Of a DNA stretch of 64,000 bases, positions 29,233 to 37,968 are shown one piece after another. Both the position numbers and the translations under genes were made by a program. The notes beneath the pieces were generated by a model. It was not told where the DNA came from. It made no database searches and saw only the letters and a list, made by a program, of their open reading frames with translations. Numbering within the stretch: position 1 is the first letter of the stretch; the number at the start of each line of letters is the position of its first letter. Source of the DNA: Natronococcus amylolyticus DSM 10524 (GTDB taxonomy: Archaea; Halobacteriota; Halobacteria; Halobacteriales; Natrialbaceae); contig NZ_AOIB01000024.1 in assembly GCF_000337675.1 (NCBI RefSeq), forward strand, positions 1 to 64,000, in the 5' to 3' direction.

Positions 29233-30006
29233 TTACTTCATCCCCGGCGGCGGCCCGTCGTCCGAGTCGTCGTCGATCTCGACGTCCAGTCCCATCTCCT
29301 CGCGCTGCTCTTTCAGCCGCTGGACCTTCCGGTAGTAGTAGGCCATCGCTCCACCGCCCAGCAGGACGACGGTCCCGACGAGGCCGGCGAACAGCGGAAT
29401 GTCCCGGGTGAGGTAGTACCGCAACGAGATCGTGCTGTCGACCTCGTCCCAGGCCAACCGCTCGCGGTCGTCGACGACCTCGCGTTCGTAGCCGCCCGGG
29501 CTCACGTCGCCGAACAGGAAGTTCGAGGTCCGGTACCCCTCGGAGAGGGTCACTTCGTAGGAGCCGTGGACGTAGGCCGGGAGCTGGAACGTCCGGCTGC
29601 CGGCGCTACCCGAGAAGGCGAGGGTGCCGTTGCCGTCCGGCACCTCGACCTCGGTGCTCGAACGACCCTGATCGATCTCGAGATCCGAGCCCGTCACTTC
29701 CGTCCCGTTGGGGTACCAGTAGCGGACGCTGTGGATGTCGAGTGCGTCCTCGGTGTAGAGGCTCGAGCGGTACAGCGAGAGCTCCTCGGTCTCGTTGAGG
29801 TCGTACACCGCGCGGAACTCGCCGCTGGTGAGGACGGTGCCGCCCTCGATGTCGATGGCGACGTCGGCGTCGCTGTCCTGCAGGTCGTCGTACTCCTGCT
29901 CGCGGTCGAGCTCCTCGTCGGAGATGCCGCCGAAGATCGCCGAACAGCCGGCCGTCGTCGCCAGCAGCGCGACCGCGATCACCGCGAGAGCGAGCCGCCG
30001 ATTCAT
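29233..30006 (-). CDS. Membrane-anchored lipoprotein (DUF5803-like)
   Basis: A 257-residue surface protein. Residues 1-22 are a signal peptide ending in lipobox TTAGC, so Cys22 would be lipidated. A beta-rich extracellular domain follows, with the stretch VRYWYPNGTEVTGSDLEI. A C-terminal helix (LFAGLVGTVVLLGGGAMAYYY, near residues 205-225) gives a second anchor, and a charged tail follows. I recall this family as DUF5803, which I cannot confirm here. ATG 30006 gives the best signal peptide. It is the third gene after tfe, one base downstream of the DUF2110 stop. Confidence 0.8.
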   Translation of the reverse strand: MNRRLALAVIAVALLATTAGCSAIFGGISDEELDREQEYDDLQDSDADVAIDIEGGTVLTSGEFRAVYDLNETEELSLYRSSLYTEDALDIHSVRYWYPNGTEVTGSDLEIDQGRSSTEVEVPDGNGTLAFSGSAGSRTFQLPAYVHGSYEVTLSEGYRTSNFLFGDVSPGGYEREVVDDRERLAWDEVDSTISLRYYLTRDIPLFAGLVGTVVLLGGGAMAYYYRKVQRLKEQREEMGLDVEIDDDSDDGPPPGMK

Positions 30007-30007
30007 G

Positions 30008-30697
30008 CTAGGGAACGACACATCGCAGCTCCGCGGGGAGGTACTCGCCGACGCTCGCGAGCAGGCCCGGGGGATCGGTGCCCTCGGTACAGATCACGCT
30101 CTGCTCGAGCAGGCCGAGGCGCTCGACGGTGACGTAGTCCTGAGCGTGGCCCGCGCGGTTGAGCGTGGCCCGGACCTCGGCTCGCGTGGCGCTGTTGACG
30201 TTTAGCCGGCCGTCGCCGCGAGTCCACTCGTAGAGGCGGTCCTGTTCCTCGTCGGCCAGCCGCGAGGGCTCGCCCTCGTCGTCGGATTGCTCGCCGCCGT
30301 AGACGAACCGCATCGGCAGGTGCTGGACGAGGCCGTAGCGCTCGCGGATCTGGGTCGGAGAGCCGGGGCCGAGCCCGAGCTCGTCGGTCGGGATCTCGAC
30401 CGGTTGGCCGGCGTCGAGGACGAACCCCTCCTCGCTCCAGGAGTCGAGCGTGCCGACGTAGGTTTCGCCGGGCTCGAGCTCGGGAACGATCTCGCCGAAC
30501 TCCTCGCGGAGAACGTTCTCGGCGACGACGGCGTCCTCGCCCTCGAGGGAGACCTCCGGAAAGTCGTCCTCTCGGATCGAGAGGTCGAACGCGACGTCGA
30601 GCTCGCCGATCTCGTTGCCGATCAGCGACCGCAACGAGTCAAGCGAACGTTCGCGGGCGTCGCCTTCGACGTAGAGTTTGGTTGCGAGTACGACCAT
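30008..30697 (-). CDS. DUF2110 family protein
   Basis: A 229-residue cytoplasmic protein. The opening MVVLATKLYVEGDARERSLD and ending YLPAELRCVVP match what I recall of the archaeal DUF2110 family, found next to tfe. Residues 85-120 (YVGTLDSWSEEGFVLDAG) look like a small barrel, and NSATRAEVRATLNRAGHAQD like a helix-turn-helix. Its function is unknown; a link to transcription is suggested only by the operon. Its ATG overlaps the tfe stop by one base. Confidence 0.85.
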   Translation of the reverse strand: MVVLATKLYVEGDARERSLDSLRSLIGNEIGELDVAFDLSIREDDFPEVSLEGEDAVVAENVLREEFGEIVPELEPGETYVGTLDSWSEEGFVLDAGQPVEIPTDELGLGPGSPTQIRERYGLVQHLPMRFVYGGEQSDDEGEPSRLADEEQDRLYEWTRGDGRLNVNSATRAEVRATLNRAGHAQDYVTVERLGLLEQSVICTEGTDPPGLLASVGEYLPAELRCVVP

Positions 30698-31221
30698 CAG
30701 GCGTCCGCGTCGATGTTCAGTTCGTCCTCGAGGTCGTCGAGGCGGTCGTCCATCGCGTCGACCAGGCGGTTGTTGTCCATCGATTCGACCGGCGAGCCAC
30801 ACTCGGGACACTCGAATCCGAAGTCCATCGCCTCGCCGAACTCGAAGCGGATCGAGCAGATCTCACAGAGGTAGAACTCGTGGTTGCGCTCGTACTCCCG
30901 TCGATCCTCCAGGGCGTCGTGGAGCCGGTACATCTCTTCCTCCAAGTTCTCGGGGATGTTGTCGTACTCGAACGTCCAGAGGTAGGTGAGCCACCCCGAG
31001 TCCTCGTCGCGCAGCCGGCGGTAGCTGGCGAGGTCGTTCTCGTAGAGAATAAACAGCGCGCGCCGCACGTCGTTCAACTCGAGATCCAGCTCCTCGGCGA
31101 GCTCCTCGTCGGTCACTTCCCCGTCCGGCGGTGCCGCCGCGACGGGCATCCCCGTGGGACCGACCAGCTCGTGCAAGTACTTCTGGATGACCGGATCCTC
31201 GAGCAGGTCCTCAAAAGCCAT
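30697..31221 (-). CDS. tfe: Transcription initiation factor E (TFE)
   Basis: A 174-residue archaeal TFE-alpha, which helps open promoter DNA together with TBP, TFB and RNA polymerase. Residues 1-90 are a winged helix (EELAEELDLELNDVRRALFI, then YENDLASYRR). Residues 105-150 are a zinc ribbon with CEICSIRF and CPECGSP. An acidic tail follows. It is first in the tfe-DUF2110-lipoprotein operon. A TATA element 26-32 nt upstream suggests a leaderless message. Confidence 0.96.
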   Translation of the reverse strand: MAFEDLLEDPVIQKYLHELVGPTGMPVAAAPPDGEVTDEELAEELDLELNDVRRALFILYENDLASYRRLRDEDSGWLTYLWTFEYDNIPENLEEEMYRLHDALEDRREYERNHEFYLCEICSIRFEFGEAMDFGFECPECGSPVESMDNNRLVDAMDDRLDDLEDELNIDADA

Positions 31222-31246
31222 TGCCTACACGTAGCGCGATGTGGCC

Positions 31247-31253
31247 ATTAAGT
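31247..31253 (-). promoter_or_regulatory. TATA element of tfe
   Basis: CTTAATG on the minus strand lies 26-32 nt before ATG 31221. Confidence 0.5.
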
Positions 31254-31305
31254 CTTTTGAGCGACGACGTGGCGAGCCGACGGCCCCGGCTCGAAGAGCA
31301 CAAAG

Positions 31306-31312
31306 GTATATA
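31306..31312 (+). promoter_or_regulatory. TATA element that fixes start 31338
   Basis: GTATATA lies 26-32 nt upstream of ATG 31338 but only 8-14 nt before ATG 31320, so the downstream ATG fits the promoter. Confidence 0.55.
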
Positions 31313-31337
31313 GGTTGATATGACGTTCGACCGAACG

Positions 31338-31988
31338 ATGACGTCGTTTCGAGCGGCGCTGGGCGACGAACTCGATCCGATGGAGATCGCCGGAGTGACA
31401 GCCGTACTCGTCGTCTTCTACGCGCTGGCGGATCTCTCGGCCGGGTCGGTGGTCGCGATTCCGGCCGGACTCGTCGCCCTCGCCGCACTCAGGGCCGTCT
31501 GCACCGTACGCGGGTACCCCGATGCCGCCGCCGGAGCCGTCCTCGGCGCGGTCGGCGGAGTCGTGTTCGCGTTCCTGGCGGTCGACGACGGCTCCGTCGT
31601 CCTCGGCGTCCTCGCCGCCGTCGCCGCGTGGCTCTGTCTCGACTCGCTGTACGACCTCCGTCTCGGGATCGACCGCTCGAGCGAACCCGACGGCGATATT
31701 TCGCAAGACGAGTACTACCTCGTCTCGGCACATGGCTGGGCGGTCCTTCAGGAGCTTCGGGAGGCCGACGGGCCGCTGTCGCGTGCGGAACTGCAGGACC
31801 GAACGGGGCTCCCCGACGAGGACTTCGAGCGCGTCCTCGAGACCGTCGGCGACTCGGGGCCGATCGAGCGGGTCGGAACGGGGTACGCCCTCGACGAGTC
31901 CGAGACCGGTGTCGGTGCGGTAGTACGGCTGGTCGGTGGTCGGCTGCTTCGTCCCCTTCGCCTGTTCCGGCCGGCCGTTCCCCGTTGA
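31338..31988 (+). CDS. Membrane protein with cytoplasmic winged-helix domain
   Basis: A 216-residue protein with four hydrophobic segments in residues 15-115 (IAGVTAVLVVFYALADL, SVVAIPAGLVALAALRAV, AGAVLGAVGGVVFAFLAV, LGVLAAVAAWLCLDSL). They are followed by a winged helix (residues 140-195: YYLVSAHGWAVLQELREADG, then LSRAELQDRTGLPDEDFERVL). A membrane-tethered transcription regulator is plausible. It is divergent from tfe across 116 nt. I do not recognise a named family. Confidence 0.75.
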   Translation: MTSFRAALGDELDPMEIAGVTAVLVVFYALADLSAGSVVAIPAGLVALAALRAVCTVRGYPDAAAGAVLGAVGGVVFAFLAVDDGSVVLGVLAAVAAWLCLDSLYDLRLGIDRSSEPDGDISQDEYYLVSAHGWAVLQELREADGPLSRAELQDRTGLPDEDFERVLETVGDSGPIERVGTGYALDESETGVGAVVRLVGGRLLRPLRLFRPAVPR

Positions 31989-32168
31989 GATCCTCCGCGG
32001 CTCGGAGGCGTTGTATTGCGCGTCGTAAGCGTAGAATTACTGCATCTCCCCTGTGAGTCCAGGTGACCGCCTCGGGCGGCAGTGTCGTTCCGTGGCCGTG
32101 CCACAGTGGATTATATTCCGATACGTCTCGGAGAAAACATATGCCGTTCCGGTAGCGATGCCGATCGT

Positions 32169-32258
32169 ATGGACGACGCTCGGAAGGGACGTATCGCCGG
32201 ACTGCTCGGAATTCTCGGCTCCGTACTGACGATTCTCTGGGGATCGGGACTGCTCTAA
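32169..32258 (+). CDS. 29-residue single-span microprotein candidate
   Basis: A very short frame encoding MDDARKGRIAGLLGILGSVL and then TILWGSGLL. It has a charged N-terminus and one hydrophobic helix with Gly spacing. An AACATATG element 26-33 nt upstream fits a leaderless promoter, and ATTATATT lies at 32110-32117. Its stop overlaps the 3' end of the convergent aTrm56 gene by 4 nt. Coding is inferred from composition and promoter only. Confidence 0.45.
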   Translation: MDDARKGRIAGLLGILGSVLTILWGSGLL

Positions 32259-32800
32259 TCCTCGAGCGACTCGACGCGCTTGCCCGTCTCCATCGGGATC
32301 ACCTCGCGATCCGCGTCCTCCCACTCGCGCTCGAGTTCGCGGCCCTCGAACAGGCGGTCGAGAAACACGGCAAGCCCCGCTACCTCGGAGTGGGGCTGGT
32401 TGGTGACGCCGACGTTCCAGTCGGCGGCCTCGTAGACGTCGAACGGAACCTTCTCGGAGCCGACGACGACCAGCAGCGGCTCCCGGTCGTCCTCTCGGGC
32501 CGAACGGATCTCGCTTTCGACGTCCTGGATCCGCTCGCCGTACATCGTGAGGTGGACGACCCGCCCCTCCCAGTCGCGAATGAGCGCCTGGGGCGAGTCG
32601 GTCAGTGCGGCCTCGAAGGGACCGCCGAAGCGGTCGGTGATGTCGGCGACGGTCTCGAGGGACTGGCCGGCGTTGTCGGGGATCCAGACGCGGTCGGCCC
32701 CGAGCGCGCGCGCCGTCAGCCCGACGTGGGTCGTCATCCGCTCGTCCCGACCGGGGCGGTGGCCGAGCCGGAGGACGGCGACCTCGGGTGTCTCGTTCAT
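32255..32800 (-). CDS. trm56: tRNA (cytidine(56)-2'-O)-methyltransferase
   Basis: A 181-residue SPOUT-class enzyme that methylates C56 in the T-loop of archaeal tRNAs. Family marks are VLRLGHRPGRDERMTTHVGL at the N-terminus, WIPDNAGQSLETV, VVHLTMYGERIQDV and the SAM-binding knot LLVVVGSEKVPFDVYEAADW, then NVGVTNQPHSEVAGLAVFLD. It is cytoplasmic and monocistronic, with a short C-terminal tail. Confidence 0.93.
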   Translation of the reverse strand: MNETPEVAVLRLGHRPGRDERMTTHVGLTARALGADRVWIPDNAGQSLETVADITDRFGGPFEAALTDSPQALIRDWEGRVVHLTMYGERIQDVESEIRSAREDDREPLLVVVGSEKVPFDVYEAADWNVGVTNQPHSEVAGLAVFLDRLFEGRELEREWEDADREVIPMETGKRVESLED

Positions 32801-32902
32801 ACCACGGTTCAGTCCCGGCCGGGGTTAGGGGGTTTCGCTTCGCTGGCGAAACTCGAGGGACAGCGGCAGGCTTTTCGACGCGCCGACGGAACCGTCTACC
32901 CG

Positions 32903-33118
32903 ATGACGAACTTCGGCGAGTGGCTCGAGAACGCGCGCGAACAGCGGTGGGGGATCTTCGTCGACCTGGTCTTCGCCGTCAGCTGGGTGACGATGGTCGA
33001 GATCATCTTTCGGGTCCTCGAGGGACCGACCTGGGCGTACTACATGTTCATGCTCGCGGGAATCGTCGCGTACTTCGGGTTCGTCACGAGCCTCGAGGTG
33101 GCGTCGAACGAACAGTGA
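32903..33118 (+). CDS. Small two-span membrane protein, unknown
   Basis: A 71-residue protein. The N-terminal amphipathic segment FGEWLENAREQRWG precedes two hydrophobic helices (IFVDLVFAVSWVTMVEIIF and AYYMFMLAGIVAYFGFVT). I recall similar small proteins in haloarchaea but no function. ATG 32903 starts the compact protein; longer in-frame readings cross the divergent aTrm56 gene. Confidence 0.65.
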   Translation: MTNFGEWLENAREQRWGIFVDLVFAVSWVTMVEIIFRVLEGPTWAYYMFMLAGIVAYFGFVTSLEVASNEQ

Positions 33119-33154
33119 AAGCGGAAAACGGAACGTGGCGGAGCCGCCGGCGGG

Positions 33155-33610
33155 TCAGTCCTCTCTGTCGACGACCAACACCGGAACCGTCGTCGAGCGC
33201 AGCGTCCGCTCGGCGACGCTGCCGAGCAGTGCTCGCCGGACGCCGCTGCGACCGGCCGACCCCATTACGATCAGGTCGACATCGTTGTCCGCCGCGTAGT
33301 TGCTGATCTGCTTGTGTGGCTGTCCGGCGACGACCGCCTCCGTGACGTCGATGTCGTGGGCCTCGGCTTTCGCCGCGACGACGCCCGTCGCCTCGTTGGC
33401 TCGCTGCTCGAGTTCGGGCATGTCGCCGAACTTGCCCTGCTGGATGCGATCGACCTGCTCGGTGCCGAGGCTAACGTCGATTGCGCTCGTGTCGACGACG
33501 TACAGCGCGTGGACGTCGGCGCCGTACTTTTCGGCGAGGTCGATCGCGTGTTCGACCGCGTATTCGGCGGTGTCGCTTCCGTCGGTCGGGACGAGTATCG
33601 TATCGTACAT
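33155..33610 (-). CDS. Universal stress protein (UspA)
   Basis: A 151-residue USP. MYDTILVPTDGSDTAEYAVE is the opening strand with its Asp, and LIVMGSAGRSGVRRALLGSV then AERTLRSTTVPVLVV is the ATP-binding G-2x-G-9x-G-S/T motif, so this is an ATP-binding type. It lies 2 nt after the symporter gene and closes the acs-DUF4212-symporter unit, so it may modulate the transporter. This arrangement is common for SSS systems in haloarchaea. Confidence 0.93.
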   Translation of the reverse strand: MYDTILVPTDGSDTAEYAVEHAIDLAEKYGADVHALYVVDTSAIDVSLGTEQVDRIQQGKFGDMPELEQRANEATGVVAAKAEAHDIDVTEAVVAGQPHKQISNYAADNDVDLIVMGSAGRSGVRRALLGSVAERTLRSTTVPVLVVDRED

Positions 33611-33612
33611 GG

Positions 33613-35277
33613 TTAGTCGTCTGCGGGGGTACCGCCGTCGGCGGCGGCGTCTTCGGCCGATTCCATCTTGCTCATCGGTTCGGGACTGTGACACTGTCGA
33701 ACGAGGCGCTTGACGTCCTGTGGCGGCTCGTCGGTGACCAGCGAGACGACGATGATCACGGCGAACACCACCGGAACGCCAACGAGAGCCGACGAGGTTC
33801 CCGGCAGCCACGTCGCGACTGCGGGAATGACCGCCTCTTCGACGCCGGTGTACATCGGGATCGCAGTGTCGTTGAGGATCGCACCGAACGAGAGCGCGAT
33901 GCCGGTGAGCATCCCGGCCAGCGCGCCCTCCCGGGTCGTGTTCTCCCACCAGAGTCCGAGGAAGAACACGGGGAAGAACACGGTTCCGGCGATGGCGAAC
34001 GACATCGCGACGAGTTCGCCGATCAGCGCCGGCGGGTTGAGTCCGATCAGCGCCACGAGGACGCCGATCCCGACGATCGTCAAGCGACCGACGAGCATCT
34101 GTTCGCGCTGGGTCGCGTTCTCTTTGTAGAGGTTCGTGTAGATGTCGTGTGCGGCCGCCGAGGAGGCGGTGATGAACAGGCCAGCGGTGGTCGCAAGCGC
34201 CGCCGCGACGGCGCCCGCGGCGACCAGTCCGACCAGCCACTCGGGGAGGCCGGCGAGCTGCGTCGTAAGGACGACGAGCGCGTCGGCCTCGACGCCGAGC
34301 ATCTGTGCGAACCCGTCACCGCCGGTCACCTCGCGGTCGTACAGCAGGCCGCCGAACGCCGCGTAGGTGGCCGTGCCCCAGTACAGCAGGCAGATGAAGA
34401 ACAGGCCCCAGACGGTCGACCAGCGGGCCGTCCGCTCGTTGTCGACCGTGTAGAACCGAACCAGCACGTGCGGGAGTCCGCAGGTACCGACGATCAGGCT
34501 GAACGCGAGCGCGATCCAGCCGTAGTAGCCTGCCGCCGCGAACGGCTCGACGAACTGTGCCTCGATGCTCGCCGCCTCGGCGACCTGGGGTCCGGCCTCG
34601 AGGTAGGGCAGCACCGTCGACCATCCCTCGGTCCAGCCGACGGCGTACAGGCCGAGCGTGAAGGCGATGATCAGGATAGTGTACTGGATCGCCATATTCT
34701 TCGTCGTTCCGAGCATCCCTGAGAGGGCGACGTAGGCGATGGTGACGGCCATCAGCCCGATGACACCGGCCTCGTAGGAGATGCCGAAGATGTACTGGGC
34801 CATCAGCCCCATCCCGCTGGCCTGGCCGATCGCGTAGGTAAACGCGATGGCGAGCGTGGTAAACGCCGCGATACCGCGTGCCCAGTCGGAGTAGAACCGG
34901 TCGCCGACGAAGTCGGGTGCGGTGTACTTCCCGAACCGGCGGAACTGCGCGGCCAGGAAGATCAGCAGGATGAAATACCCCGTCGTCCAGCCGACGACGT
35001 ACGCTAGCCCGAAGTAACCCGAGAGGGCGATCAGGGAGGCGACGCCGAGGTAGGAGGCGGCGCTCATCCAGTTGGCGCCGATCGCCATCCCGTTCTCGAT
35101 CGAGCCGATCGAGCGGCCGGCGACCCACAGCTCGTCGACCGCGGCGACGCGGAACAAGTAGCCGACGGCAAGGAACAACACCAGCATCGCGACGACGGTC
35201 AGCGCCGGAATCAGCTTGAAGTCGCCGACGTCCAGCGCCGTCTCCTGCATGACGATCGGGTCGATCGCTTCGATCAT
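33613..35277 (-). CDS. Sodium:solute symporter (SSS), acetate/monocarboxylate type
   Basis: A 554-residue transporter with about 13 predicted spans. The SSS signature is seen in VAGRSIGSIENGMAIGANWM, AASYLGVASLIALSGYFGLA, FGKYTAPDFVGDRFYS and GTCGLPHVLVRFYT. The C-terminal 45 residues are hydrophilic. Position after acetyl-CoA synthetase and DUF4212 points to an acetate or short monocarboxylate substrate (inference). It overlaps the DUF4212 stop by 3 nt (ATGA). Confidence 0.93.
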   Translation of the reverse strand: MIEAIDPIVMQETALDVGDFKLIPALTVVAMLVLFLAVGYLFRVAAVDELWVAGRSIGSIENGMAIGANWMSAASYLGVASLIALSGYFGLAYVVGWTTGYFILLIFLAAQFRRFGKYTAPDFVGDRFYSDWARGIAAFTTLAIAFTYAIGQASGMGLMAQYIFGISYEAGVIGLMAVTIAYVALSGMLGTTKNMAIQYTILIIAFTLGLYAVGWTEGWSTVLPYLEAGPQVAEAASIEAQFVEPFAAAGYYGWIALAFSLIVGTCGLPHVLVRFYTVDNERTARWSTVWGLFFICLLYWGTATYAAFGGLLYDREVTGGDGFAQMLGVEADALVVLTTQLAGLPEWLVGLVAAGAVAAALATTAGLFITASSAAAHDIYTNLYKENATQREQMLVGRLTIVGIGVLVALIGLNPPALIGELVAMSFAIAGTVFFPVFFLGLWWENTTREGALAGMLTGIALSFGAILNDTAIPMYTGVEEAVIPAVATWLPGTSSALVGVPVVFAVIIVVSLVTDEPPQDVKRLVRQCHSPEPMSKMESAEDAAADGGTPADD

Positions 35278-35681
35278 TCGTTACCTCCGTCGGCAGCGAC
35301 GGTGCCGGAGTCGGTCTCCTCTTCGGTCTCGTGAGAGATGCCGTACTTCGTGTCGAGCCGGTCGCGCTGCATCGCGTAGCCGACGGACAGCAAGAGTGCC
35401 GCCAGCGGCGTAAAGATCGCCGTCAGGACGAAGTGCAGCGGGAAGCCGTTGAGGATCGTCGTCTCGGTCATCAGATCCGGTGCGAGGAAGGTTGCAGTCG
35501 TTGGGCCAAAGACGACGAGGATCCAGGCGAGAAACGACAGCCAGATCACCTTCAGGTGATCCCGCATGAACGGTGTCGCTGGTTTGAAGATGTTTATCTC
35601 CTTATCGAGGTACTCCTCGGTTTTGACCCCACCGTCGGTTTCGACGGCGTCGTCCGTGTCTTGAGTGGTATTCTCTGTCAT
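35274..35681 (-). CDS. DUF4212 small partner of sodium:solute symporter
   Basis: A 135-residue protein with two membrane helices (residues 46-66 and 85-110). IFKPATPFMRDHLKVIWLSF and VLTAIFTPLAALLLSVGYAM are typical DUF4212 stretches. The Tyr-Asp tail and acidic, Thr-rich first 25 residues are hydrophilic. DUF4212 genes are regularly found directly before an SSS symporter and probably form its small subunit. Its stop overlaps the symporter start. Confidence 0.92.
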   Translation of the reverse strand: MTENTTQDTDDAVETDGGVKTEEYLDKEINIFKPATPFMRDHLKVIWLSFLAWILVVFGPTTATFLAPDLMTETTILNGFPLHFVLTAIFTPLAALLLSVGYAMQRDRLDTKYGISHETEEETDSGTVAADGGNE

Positions 35682-35737
35682 ATTAACGCGTTCACGTGTC
35701 GTGGTTTGTGAGTTGTTTCGAAAGGAAGACAGGACGC

Positions 35738-37708
<1,971 letters not shown>

Positions 37709-37736
37709 GGTACAACCACTCAGTATACAACAGCCA

Positions 37737-37744
37737 TAGTAAAG
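37737..37744 (-). promoter_or_regulatory. TATA candidate of acs copy 1
   Basis: CTTTACTA on the minus strand lies 29-36 nt before ATG 37708. A second AT pair GTATAC lies at 37723-37728. Confidence 0.4.
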
Positions 37745-37968
37745 CCTGCCTCTAGTTGTACAAAACGAGCCCCGAATTCCGGGGGAACCAGTGACAGCCG
37801 TCTAACCAGTCGAGACGATATCGGCCGGAAATCGTGACCGTCATCGATCCGATTCGGTCGCGCGACGACGAACACCGAGGCGCGCCGTCGGCAGGTGGGC
37901 GACGAACGGCGGCCGACGCTAAGGACCTAGGTTCGTGCCGTGAGCCCGTTCGTCGTTCGTCGATCGGA

